The notes under the pieces were generated by a model. The model saw only the letters and a list, made by a program, of their open reading frames with translations, had not been told where the DNA came from and did not search any database. DNA of 64,000 nt from Xanthostigma xanthostigma (Eukaryota; Arthropoda; Insecta; Raphidioptera; Raphidiidae). The DNA lies in NCBI GenBank assembly GCA_963575645.1, contig OY754465.1, positions 57,125,901-57,189,900 of the forward strand, in the 5' to 3' direction. Made by a program: the position numbers and the translations under genes. This document shows, piece after piece, positions 54,624 to 64,000 of the stretch. The first letter of the stretch is position 1. Each line of letters opens with the position of its first letter.

Positions 54624-54818
54624 TATATACCTACATTATACATTGCTGATGATAATTTACCTCCCTGTGAGAAACGTTATACGTAATATTTGAGCGTTCG
54701 TTGACCAGTTGAGGTTTAATAAAACCACTCAGTGCGAGGGTCATCTGTACACACGTCATATCATGCATACATAAACAAACGTCAAGTGCAATGGATACAA
54801 TATGCACATTGCATTGCA
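54624..54818. other. Unannotated spacer
   Basis: Nothing recognised. Confidence 0.4.
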
Positions 54819-55576
54819 AGTGGGTGTCCCATTAAGAATGGGACATAGAACAACCGCAGATTCTCCAATTCAAAATAAAACGATTAAACGAAATATGCTT
54901 AGATAAAATGTTACTCGCTCTACCAGTGGCGTACGGCAGGAGTAAGTATTGCTTGTACCCCTTCTAAATGTTACGCCGCTGTCTAAATTTTAATTTTGAC
55001 TATAATTTTAATTTTTTGATATTTTCTAAGTCAATAATGTACACTTGTTAGTTTGTTGTAAAGACATTGGTTTTCGAGATATTAGCAGTTAAAGATAGAT
55101 AGACATGTACTTTTTATTTGTATTATTATTAATACTTAATATTCATTTTTACAATTTTGTCTTAAAAAAACTGCGAATATCTCGAAAACCAATGACTTTA
55201 CAACAAACTAACAAGTGTACATTATTGACTTAGAAAATTTCAAAAGAATTAAAATTATAGTCAAAATTAAAATTTAGACAGCGGCGTAACATTTAGAAGG
55301 GGTACAAGCATTACTTACTCCTACCGTAGAGCGTACTGAACTAATTTTTTTATTGTTAGGTGCATTTTATGATATTTAACAAGTGTGCCGATTTGAGTAA
55401 AATTATACGGTGTATTAAAAAAATTATGGACATTAATAATTTTTCAGTTTTCAACTTCAACACCCCGTATTTCGGAAACGAGTAACATTTTATCTAAGCA
55501 TATTTCGCTTAATCGTTTTATTTTGAATTGGAGAATCTGCGGTTGTTCTATGTCCCATTCTTAATGGGACACCCTG
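54819..55576. mobile_element. Mariner-like MITE with an internal palindrome
   Basis: Outer arms of about 95 bp (GTGTCCCATTAAGAATGGGA, AACCGCAGATTCTCCAATTC, then ATGTTACTCG) are mirrored at the right end, which finishes GGGACACCCTG then TA. Just inside the left arm begins a second, independent inverted repeat (about 54925-55325; TACCCCTTCTAAATGTTACG and TGTACACTTGTTAGTTTG with complements). It leaves 150 bp of unpaired sequence before the right arm. Confidence 0.85.
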
Positions 55577-55852
55577 TATAGATGAATGTGCCGTGAACTG
55601 AGTTATCTATGCTCTCAGCAGTCATCCTCCTCCTCCTCTTCTCCCTTCACCTTGTCCCCACTCCGCGTCATTCTGTTCCATAGTTTCATGTCTAATTGAA
55701 ACGCCCGTCAAGATGTTCGTTTTACTAACGTGTAAATCTGCACTACTACCGTTTTATGTGTCTTACAATGGTTATTATTAGCTTTGTTCCTGCAGAAATC
55801 GAAAAACGTCCGTGAACGTTTACAGGAGTGTACTGTGTGGATTTTTTACGCT
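55577..55852. other. Noncoding spacer
   Basis: Holds a short TCC-rich tract near 55625-55640. No gene. Confidence 0.45.
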
Positions 55853-55974
55853 TTTACAGCCAGTGCTGGATTGACCTATAATCAAAATAAGCAACTGCTT
55901 AGGGCATCACGTCTCAGGGGCACCAAAAATTACAACTCAGAAATGAAAAGTACCTCACCAGACCATGTCAACAA

Positions 55975-56177
55975 CATTTTTTTCTTCATACCTCGATCGA
56001 AAGTACGTACTTTCGTCCCTTATAGCAGGGACGAAAGTTTAACATTTACTCCCTGTTATTTATTATATTAAATGACAGCGGTAATCCTAGTTACGAGTAT
56101 AAATACTGGGAGTAAATGTCAATCTTTCGTCCCTGCTGACGAAAGTACGTACTTTCGAACGGATATGAAGAAAAATC
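55975..56177. mobile_element. Palindromic element with CGAAAGTACGTACTTTCG ends
   Basis: The arms contain the self-complementary CGAAAGTACGTACTTTCG, then AGCAGGGACGAAAG and ACATTTACTCCC, all mirrored. Beyond both copies TTCTTCATA and its complement extend the symmetry. A further inverted repeat follows at 56186-56266 (CACACGGGCC and CAACTTTCGGCCCTTGTG). A similar end lies at 184-226. Confidence 0.82.
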
Positions 56178-56503
56178 GTGTACACCACACGGGCCTTAAA
56201 GGTTGAATTCGCCTCGAGCTCATGACGCGCAAGGCCGAACATTCAACTTTCGGCCCTTGTGATGTAATATACTATTTTTCTTTTTGTCATGTTCTCAAAA
56301 ATGTGATTTACTGATATAAAACTGCCTTCAGAAGTAGGTACAGAAATTAAAAATAAATAATAATTCATTTTTGAAAATGAAAACGTAATGTTTTTTTAAC
56401 TTTACATTTTTTTTACTTTTTTTGCAATTAACTGTATAAAAATGCCTAAGGACCGATTTTATAGACAGTCAAATTTTCAATGAGAGCATGAATTGTAAAA
56501 TTC

Positions 56504-56760
56504 AATTTTTTGACGTGATAACGTCTTATAAATTGATGAAACACCAGCTGCACGCACGAAAAAGTGTAACGCCGTAACGTTCCGCTTGACCCTGTGCGTG
56601 CAAGCGAGAGCGCAGTATAAGCGATAGAGAAGCACGATCGGCCCAAGTTTGACAGCTACTAAAATTTAGGTTATGTATTATTAAATATGATATTCGAGCG
56701 GAGTACGTTATCACGTAAAACTATCGTCCGTAAACCGACTTTACAGACAACCAATTTTTT
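56504..56760 (+). mobile_element. Family B element, copy 3, short form
   Basis: From CAATTTTTTGACGTGATAAC to TTTACAGACAACCAATTTTT. Only 257 bp because the interior found in copies 1 and 2 is deleted. The GTAACGTTCC repeat is reduced to one unit. Confidence 0.85.
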
Positions 56761-56927
56761 CCCTAAAATTCTATGCTTTTTAACTTTTTTCGATAAATTT
56801 TAAGTTTGTAATGACATTCACAATTTGATTTTTTTTTTATAAACTTTATTAGATTTTTTTTAGACTGCTGTCATAGGCAAGAAATGCTTAGGGCATCAAG
56901 GAGTCTTAATCCGGCACTATCTACAGC

Positions 56928-57410
56928 GTGTTCACCGAAAATGGTAACAGTGAATACTTAGTACTTATGCATACATCCACTGTTTTGCAGTATTTTGTAA
57001 TCATTTTGAGACTACCAGTTTTTCGCACTTATTTTATAAATCCTTTTGAAGTTAGTACTTTACTTTTTGCGTATTGTAAACACCGCGTCAGTATTTCCAA
57101 GGAACACGTGCGAGACTAGTTTTCAATTAGTCATATTTAGCGAATCCGTAGTTTAAAAAGTCAGAAACAAATCAGCGATGTCTGTAGGAACAAACTTATC
57201 GATTTAGTGATATACAGTATCCCGTTGTCTTTTTTAATATTGAACAATTTTTGGGATGTAGTTTAGACATTTCCAGTTACAAACAAAGTTATAAGATTAT
57301 ATTTTACCACTTTTTATTTTACTCGCTTTCTTGTGTGTCTGTCCGGGTGGACAGATATATATATAATTCATTCTTACTTGTTTACCGTTGTAAGGCACGT
57401 AGCATTCACT
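56928..57410. other. Noncoding spacer
   Basis: No supported feature. Confidence 0.45.
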
Positions 57411-57482
57411 GGTCTATGGCTCAGTTGGTAAAAGCGTCATGCTAATAACGCAAAGAACGCGGGCTCGATCCCCTTTGGGACA
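57411..57482 (+). pseudogene. tRNA-Ile(AAT)-like pseudogene
   Basis: GGCTCAGTTGGTAAAAGCG, anticodon loop CTAATAA (AAT) and GCGGGCTCGATCCCC match tRNA-Ile. The acceptor and anticodon stems have mismatches and the D-loop lacks a base. T-rich sequence follows, and 90 bp downstream is AGCGAACTAAAAGGTATAAA, related to the arms of palindrome R at 31978. Confidence 0.75.
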
Positions 57483-58310
57483 TATAATATTTTATTTTTT
57501 TACGATGTATTTTTGTTTTTTTTACTACAAAGTATAAAAATACTAAAAGAAATGAAAAAAAATTATATACCACGTTTTTAAAGCGAACTAAAAGGTATAA
57601 AATATTTTTTTGTAGACAGATTTTTAACTTTGAAACGAAAAACGTGGGGCGCATGCGATAGTTATATAAGAAGTGTAGAGAGTAGCTATCAATGAAAATA
57701 TCTATTTATGAGATAAAACCAATAATGTTCCCCACGTTTTTTTTCAAATCCTACATGTAAAAAATTATAATACTATATGTAATGACTATTCAGTTTTGTT
57801 CTAAACAATAAAAATTGAAAGTTGATTTAATTATTAAAAACAAAATATCTAAATTCGATATTTTACATAATGTCAAACCAGGACCTTGTCTTACCCTATC
57901 TTTCTCTACAATTGAATAAATGTAGTCGTAATTCATATAAATGATGTCATAAATCATTAATTTGCTGCAGTTCTATAAATTTCTTTTATGCTGAAATATC
58001 GCTCTGGTTTGATTCCGGTTTTTTTAAATTTCCTTGCGAGAAGAGGCGTACATTTGCTCTACAAATAATATCAGAGAACTTTGTTAAATTATTACAAACA
58101 AATAATGTAATATATTCTCATCTATGGAAGGCGTTTCCTAAACGAAGACATATTAATCTATTTTTGTATAATTTAATTTAAATAATTATAGTATCCAGAC
58201 AATAAAAAATACTAATATATTATTTTGTTAGAATATATAATTAGATAGGTGGATTGTTGTAAAATGTTCGTGTAGAATAAGGAAATACGTGCATTATTAT
58301 AAGCTAATGA
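57483..58310. other. Noncoding stretch
   Basis: AT-rich. AACGTGGGGCGCATGCG at 57643 and CCCCACGTTTTTTTTC at 57730 form a weak inverted pair. Confidence 0.45.
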
Positions 58311-59034
58311 AACCTTGATCGGGTGCAGTGGCGTACTAAGAGTATAATCGAGGGGGTATTTTCTCGAGAAAAAAGTATACCCGAGAATTCCTGTTACCGT
58401 AATATAAGCAGAGTAAAATGGAATTAGTTTATGAAAAAAAAAACACTATAAAAACGGCACATTCTTAAGCAAGAATATTTTCCAACAAAAATGTTCACAA
58501 CAATTACCTAAAAGTTACCCTCTGAGTATAAATTGATCTAAAAGACAGAATCCCTCGGATCAAAATAATTTTAATTCGTAGAGAAAAAACGGATGTATTT
58601 TCAACCTGTCTAGCCTAATCGACTCCAGTATTTTCAACTTCTCCTTCATCCTCATTTCAATAAAAGAAAACCTGTAAGTATTAATTTAACGTTTCTATTG
58701 GCTGAGCAGCGTAGAAGGATACACTTTGTATGTAAAAAGTAGGAACTAAAATTTGAAAATAAGTAAGTAAAAGAACATGAAACTAGATAGTGTTGAAAAT
58801 ACATTAATATTGCAGATTATAGATCCTCGACAACAGATATTCAAGCCTATTGTACTAACGATAACCACGGTGATTACGAAGCGCTTAGCAAAATAAGCAC
58901 TATATATGGGTAATCACTTTAGTCTATGATTTTGTTACAAAGTGACTATCTATATAGTATGTTAAACATTAGTTATTGCAAACAGTGTTTATAAATATCG
59001 TGGTTACGTAATAACAGTAATGAGAACACAAATA
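58311..59034. other. Noncoding stretch
   Basis: GGTGCAGTGGCGTACTAAG near 58323 looks like a hAT terminus without a partner. No gene. Confidence 0.4.
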
Positions 59035-59538
59035 CAGTGTAAACTCCATTTAACGTCACTTGATATAACGACAAACTCCTTTATACGTCAAAATTACTTA
59101 ACTCTAGTTGGTTTACCTTGTTGCTCATCGGAGAATCTCGTTAGAGATTCTCTTCTGTGCTAAATTCCGCACATCTCTAACAGATTCTTATACATTGATA
59201 CAATACGCTCTAAATAACGACACACCGACTCTAAATAACGACAACAATACGCCATCATTAAGCAATAAACAGTACCTACTTGTTTTGTTGCTTTGTTGTC
59301 GGCATCATGCGTCCCAAAGATTTTAAGAAATTCGTTTTTTTGTTTTTTGGGATTATCTTTCATATGTTTAGCTCAGCTGTTGTAATTTGTGATAGTATGA
59401 ATGTTGGTTGGTTAATTGTAAATTTTATATATTATGAGTAAAAGCATAAAGTAAAAAATAAACTCTCCGTTTAACGAGCTCTCAATAACGCCACAAAATG
59501 CACAGTCCTTTGAGTGTCGCTATATAGAGTTAACACTG
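59035..59538. mobile_element. Pogo/Tigger-like MITE, copy 2
   Basis: Flanked by TA (59033-59034, 59539-59540) with ends CAGTGTAAACTCCATTTAAC and CAGTGTTAACTCTATATAGC (minus strand). Relative to copy 1 it has about 65 extra bases near 59128-59195 that contain GAGAATCTC-type inverted repeats. It lacks about 150 bp of the AT-rich interior. Confidence 0.87.
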
Positions 59539-59540
59539 TA

Positions 59541-60024
59541 GTAGAATATGGCTAATTATTAGGATGCACAAAGTATTCTGATGCGTTGAGTTTCAAGCTG
59601 TACGCAGTATCAGCTCATAGGACAGAGTATAAATTCAAGGAAAGATGGAAAGAAGTTTAAAATCTGACGGGAATATGTTTTAAACGGAAGGTTTGGAAGG
59701 TATTCGAAATGTTGCCCTTCAGCAGGAACTTTCCAGTAGGTTCTCCGTCTTTATAACTGCTCAACATAAATCTATAACAGCTATAGATAACGCGTGTTTG
59801 TTAGTGAACTGGAATTATTTATCTTCGTTTCCCCTTTCACTCTACTGCAGTCACCACGAATGATTAAAATAGTTTTCGCATGTTTGTTCGCGATATCCAA
59901 CCATCTTACGTCTCTCTCACACACATAATTTACTTGAATATGGCTACCATTTTAGTTTTAAGTACCGGAATATGCAGGGTGCAACAGAAAAATACTTACA
60001 AAATTGTATTTTATCTATAATACA
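59541..60024. other. Noncoding spacer
   Basis: No supported feature. Confidence 0.45.
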
Positions 60025-60566
60025 TGGCCATATTCATCGAACGTAAGTAGTTATTTATTCGGTTCATTTGTTCTTCAGGTAGCTATTCCTCCGAATAAAT
60101 AGCGATAATTCACCAAACATAATTATGTTTACTGCAGGTGTAAATCTATTCTGTCTTACTTCCAGGGTATAAATATTTATTCGCCTGATAAAGAAATAAT
60201 GGCCACCATATAGAATATAGATCATAATACCTAACTTACAGTTGTTCTTGTGAATTTATTTATGTGTGTATTAAGCTTTTGTGAAGTGTAAAGTTGTAAA
60301 ACATTAGTTAGTGGAAGTTTTGTGTGCAATTGGGTTAGGATAAAACATTATTATTTTGTGATACTTTTTTTAACGTTTACACTAACGCTATTGGTCGGAT
60401 TTTTAGGTGAACGTCAAAATATTCAACAAAAAGAGCAAGGAGCATAGTGCAGTGTACATTTATTCTTTAACTAACTTTTCTACCTGATATTTTGCTTGGT
60501 GAATTGAAAGTTAATTTTTTTTCTAACGAATAAATTTGTTCCAAGATTAGTAACTTCTAACTTGAA
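60025..60566 (+). mobile_element. Family A MITE, copy 6 (3' truncated)
   Basis: Has the complete left TIR TGGCCATATTCATCGAAC followed by GTAAGTAGTTATTTATTC. It ends abruptly after GATTAGTAACTTCTAA, where family I sequence begins. Confidence 0.88.
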
Positions 60567-60720
60567 GAGTGAGAAAATGGTTTCTGCTCTCTCTGTCAAA
60601 GTGTCATGTGCGCTCTACACACATGCGCAGTGTGTATACATGGCATTTTCTCTAGCTACAGCAACAATGAAATTGTCAACAAATGATAGAACCTCAGAAT
60701 CTTCACTTCTAACGCGCATT
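60567..60720 (-). repeat. Family I repeat, copy 2
   Basis: CTCTCTGTCAAAGTGTC, CACACATGCGCAGTG and GCATTTTCTCTAGC are the inverse of 12245-12345. Confidence 0.65.
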
Positions 60721-61011
60721 TTTTAAAAATAAATTGTAATTTTTCAACCACCTTATAACACGATAATATAGAAGGTAAAATGGAGGATAGTTTCCTTTAA
60801 TATTTCACAAGTAATATAAATCGCGTAGTTTTTCTGATCGAAGATAGTGTAGTCGGAAGTAATCATCATTCTCCTTTTTCCATATCATCGTCAGTTCTAA
60901 TTCACTATCACTTCGAATTAATCTTATAGCAGAAAGGAACACAAGAGGCACATAAAATTTGTAATAAATTTTATACTCATCGCTTCACCACATTTTTTCT
61001 TTATTAGTGTA
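60721..61011. other. Unannotated spacer
   Basis: Nothing recognised. Confidence 0.4.
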
Positions 61012-61140
61012 CTAGCTGCTTCCCGCGGCTCCGCACGTGATTGCGATGAACGGCTCCACCGTATTGTAGTACCACTTAAAAAAAAAAAAACAATGTTTAT
61101 ATACACTTTGACATTTTTGCCAGCAGTCTTTGCGTGCTAT
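61012..61140 (-). mobile_element. Helitron 3' end, third subfamily
   Basis: Minus-strand GTGCGGAGCCGCGGGAAG then CAGCTAG-T (CTAG at 61012-61015). The inner 100 bp do not match the others closely. Confidence 0.5.
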
Positions 61141-61153
61141 ATATATAGGTATA

Positions 61154-61487
61154 TAGCGGTCCCACCGGGTTTCATCCGGGTACAAAAGAACGAATGGGGG
61201 AGGGACAGGAGTACGCACGTTCATTTCAGTTTATCGAGATGAATGTTGTGTCCAAACTTCGTGATGTTTGGAGTTACCGTTCAAAAGTTTTTGTCGGACG
61301 AACAAATTTTGAGTTACATTTTTCATTGATGCTCCGCTCCTATTGGTCGTAGCGTAATATTATATAGCCTATAGCCTTCCTTGATAAATAGACTATCCTA
61401 CAAAATTTTTTTTTTTCAATTAGAACCAGTAGGTAGTTCCTGAGCTCAACCAAACAAACTCTTCAGCTTTATATATTAGTATATAGA
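61154..61487 (-). mobile_element. Short Helitron, near complete
   Basis: Minus strand, from TCTATATACTAATATATAAA (TC at 61486-61487) through a TTTGTCCGTCCGACAAAAAC region to CCCGGATGAAACCCGG and CCGCTAT. It parallels 2476-2820 over its whole length. Confidence 0.75.
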
Positions 61488-61761
61488 TAGAAGATAAGTA
61501 CAAAAAATATAAACAGGATAAAGTGATGGATACTGAAAATTCGCTCTGGGAATCTTTAAAACTGTTCAATTACAGACTAAGTTACGATTTTATTTATTTG
61601 AATTAATTAAGCTAGCGTCTGTATAATTCATTAAAAAAAACAACTCTCACAGTATGTGGATTTTGTAATCCGTTACTATATATACAGACACCGGTCATAC
61701 CATATTATATGTAAAATATATTATAAACAAACTCTTCAGCTTTATATTATATTAGTATAGA
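61488..61761 (-). other. Spacer ending in a Helitron 5' scrap
   Basis: AACAAACTCTTCAGC at 61727 to ATTAGTATAGA at 61761 is the first 35 bases of the same Helitron family on the minus strand. The rest is unassigned. Confidence 0.5.
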
Positions 61762-62404
61762 TATAGATTACGTGTGAATTTTGAAATCATCCCCAATTTT
61801 ACCCCCTTGACGGTACCACTACATGCGCTATTTTGACTTTGGCATTTCAATTAAAGAATTAAAAAAAAAATAACAAAGTTTCATAAGTAGGTATGAATCT
61901 TGGGAATTTAAACTACTTTATCATAAACGTCATTGTCCTTGTAAATATTTCGTCGGACACAACCGTAAAAAGCCAAAAATGTACGGCTAAAGCCAGACGC
62001 CCGGCAACCCTAGTCGCGGTGGAATTCTGTTACGACAAAAATGTCGAGAAACGAGCATTAATGGCAATAAATAAAATTATTCATCAGTTGGATACCTCAC
62101 ACACTTTGTAGTTGACCATAGTCTATAAATATTGGTGTTCAGAGCTAGTTCTGTGCTATTTTCTACTCGTTTAAATGTAATTTTGTAACACGGTTTCCAT
62201 TTCGATGCTTTCATGGCTTCAATTAGCTGTCGCCATTCGCTACGCTTGATTCCAGTTCGACCTGTCACCTCCAATCTGCGCCCGATAGAGATTTGCAACA
62301 GCGGCTGTCGTTAAGGTATATTTACACGTCGACGGCTTGGCCTGTTTCAGTTTTATTGTCGGACCGTGTCTCACGAGATTAGCTGAGCCCGGATCACACT
62401 CTAC
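61762..62404. other. Noncoding spacer
   Basis: Frames of 72-73 codons on both strands (61893-62111, 62077-62298) show no recognisable family. Confidence 0.4.
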
Positions 62405-63424
62405 TGCCCATATTCATCGAACACTATTAAAGATAGAAGTTACTAATCTTGGAAAAAAATTATTCGTTAGAATAAAATTTACTTTCAATTCACCAAGCAA
62501 AAAATCAATCAGATAGGAAAGTTAGCTAAGAGTATTCGTCCCTGCAAATACCCCCTGCACCCTTCATCTCAAATCTTTTCCCCTCGCCTAAAAACGATTC
62601 GCGCTCTCCCGACGCTATTTTTAAAGCTGGAGGGTTCTGGTAAACGCCAAAAGAAAGACAAAGAATCAGACTACAGATCCTTCAGGCGAATTTTTTTAAA
62701 AACAGTTTCACCTACGTGTGAAATATTACGTAACTTATTATTTTTTTCAAAAGGTTGTAAGTTTTTTCAAGAATTTTTTTTCAGAAAATTCGCCTGAAGG
62801 ATCTGTAGTCTGATTCTTTGTCTTTCATTTGGCGTTTACTAGAACCCCCTAGCTTTAAAAATAGCGTCGGGAGAGCGCGAACCGTTTTAGGCGAGGGAAA
62901 AAGATTTGAGATGAAGGGTGCAGGGGGTGTTTGCAGGGACGAATACTCTTAAAGAACAAATAGATATACACTGCACTATACCCCTTCTCTTCTTGTTGAA
63001 TATTTTGACGTTCACCCAAATATCCGACCGATGGCGTTAGTGCAAACGTCAAAAAAAAAAGTTTCACAAAATAATAATGTTTTATCCTAATCCAATTGCA
63101 CACAAAACTTTCACTAACTTTAATGTTTTACATCTACACACTTCACAAAAGGCTAATTAACAACACTTAAATAAATTCACAAGAGCAAACTGTAGATTTA
63201 ATACTCCACGTTTATAGGTTAAGTATTGTGATCTATGTGGCGGCCATTATTATTATTATTATTATTATGTATACCCCCGAAGTAAGACAGAACAGATATA
63301 TACCTGTCGTAAACATATAATTATGGTTGGTGAATTGAATTATCACTATTTATTTGGAGGAGTAATTACCTGAAGAACAAATGAACCTAATAAATAACTA
63401 CTTACGTTCGGTGAATATGGCCAT
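62405..63424 (-). mobile_element. Family A MITE, copy 7, split by an insertion
   Basis: Left end TGCCCATATTCATCGAAC, right end TTACGTTCGGTGAATATG then GCCA. The two halves join across 62530-62948 to give one continuous family A sequence of about 600 bp, so the TTAA fold-back arrived later. An ATT microsatellite (63246-63268) replaces part of the usual interior. Confidence 0.92.
62530..62948. mobile_element. TTAA-flanked fold-back MITE, copy 2 (nested)
   Basis: Same termini and arms as 6040-6460. The right flank is TTAA (62949-62952). The left flank is CTAA (62526-62529), where family A copy 6 has TTAA at the matching site, so the left duplication has one mutation. Confidence 0.93.
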
Positions 63425-64000
63425 ACGTATACGGTTGATGATATATATAATATGCTAATGCTAGTTGCTACCTACAATTACCCTCTGCGCTCTCAATCCC
63501 CAATCCTCGCTTAAAAATAGTTACAGCTCTCCCGAAGCTATTTTTAAAGTTAAAAGAAATTCGGCTTAGCACAGCCCGGGTCACACCGTAGACCTACGCT
63601 ATGGTAATTTAAGGGTATATGCTACTTAATAAATGCCCATTGCACTCTTTATCCCAAATCCTCTCCTCTCACTTAAAAAACAGTTACAGCTCTCCCGACG
63701 CTATTAGGGTGAACGTCAAGAATCACACTACAGTTCCTGCAGACGAGAAATTGAAAAAACATTCCTGAAAAACTGATTTTAATAATGCATATTCTCTGAA
63801 TTAAAAACTTGATCTGATATTTTCATTGCGCTTCCCCCCATCCAACTCTTTTAATGAGATTTGGTGAGCTTTTGCCGAACCCTTCCCCCTCATTTTTAAC
63901 TCATGTAATTAATGGAAGTCCTCTAAGATGGTGAGAGTGTCAAAAGTGGTCGATTCGGTGATATAATTGATTTTGCTGAACATTGCTGCCACGTGGCAGA
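63425..64000. repeat. Degenerate relatives of the TTAA fold-back
   Basis: Two blocks (about 63475-63560 and 63640-63765) share AGCTCTCCCGA-GCTATT and CCTCTC-CTTAAAAA phrases with the arms of the TTAA fold-back at much lower identity. No gene up to the window end. Confidence 0.5.

Larger units (their letters stand above)
55861..56919. mobile_element. hAT element carrying two later insertions
   Basis: The left end CAGTGCTGGATTGACC and right end (AGTGCCGGATTAAGAC on the minus strand) are inverted. The next block GCTTAGGGCATCA is present at both ends. Flanks TTTACAGC (55853-55860) and TCTACAGC (56920-56927) agree at 7 of 8. Inside lie a palindromic element (55975-56177) and family B copy 3 (56504-56760). 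The frame 55784-56071 crossing the left end is not a gene. Confidence 0.85.

Noticed and set aside
55784-56071. 95-codon plus-strand frame
   Set aside because: It runs from flank through the hAT terminus into a nested palindrome, so it cannot be an original gene.

Overview
This 64-kb window is AT-rich eukaryotic DNA made almost entirely of transposable elements and their decayed remains. The only long reading frame (19355-23629, minus strand) belongs to a BEL/Pao LTR retrotransposon. I recognise no host protein-coding gene, rRNA, functional tRNA or CRISPR array. The repeat types (short Helitrons with a CCCGGGTGAAACCGGG 3' hairpin and CTAG end, a repeat carrying GTCGGCCAAGTGCGAGC, a tandem repeat carrying CGTGTATGTCGGGCGGA, BEL/Pao, many hAT and fold-back MITEs) look like a moth or butterfly. 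That assignment rests on memory of lepidopteran repeats, not on a search. The window could be a large intron, an intergenic region or a gene-poor repeat-rich chromosome such as the W; the sequence does not decide.

Layout. 1-9.5 kb: copies 1 and 2 of a seven-copy 550-bp MITE ('family A'), two short Helitrons, fold-back elements, a TA microsatellite, a TTAA-flanked fold-back and a 171-bp tandem array. 10-18.8 kb: family A copies 3 and 4, a LINE ORF2 fragment, and a compound TIR element (14.96-16.01 kb) holding a palindrome, a LINE-like tail and an 82-bp minisatellite. 19.0-24.4 kb: a young BEL/Pao insertion with 223-bp LTRs differing at one base, a 5-bp target duplication and an open polyprotein that lacks the RNase H region. 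24.7-28.6 kb: a 1.7-kb TIR element with a 140-bp internal periodicity, a mariner-like MITE and other inverted repeats. 29-36.6 kb: pogo/Tigger-like and hAT MITEs (one keeping the transposase C-terminus), tRNA-like pseudogenes around a palindrome, and an AATTGTC array. 37-48.9 kb: family A copy 5, nested insertions, Helitron ends, a third minisatellite locus and LINE pieces. 49.5-57.5 kb: LINE RNase H remnant, tandem duplications, hAT and mariner-like MITEs, two tRNA-like sequences, and a hAT element carrying two further insertions. 59-64 kb: second pogo/Tigger-like copy, family A copies 6 and 7 (the last split by the TTAA fold-back) and more Helitron ends.

No genes act together here. What can be read is insertion history: several younger elements sit inside older ones, and target duplications (TTAA, TA, 5-bp and 8-bp) support the class assignments. 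All alignments were made by eye; boundaries are usually good to a few bases where a target duplication is stated and to tens of bases elsewhere.
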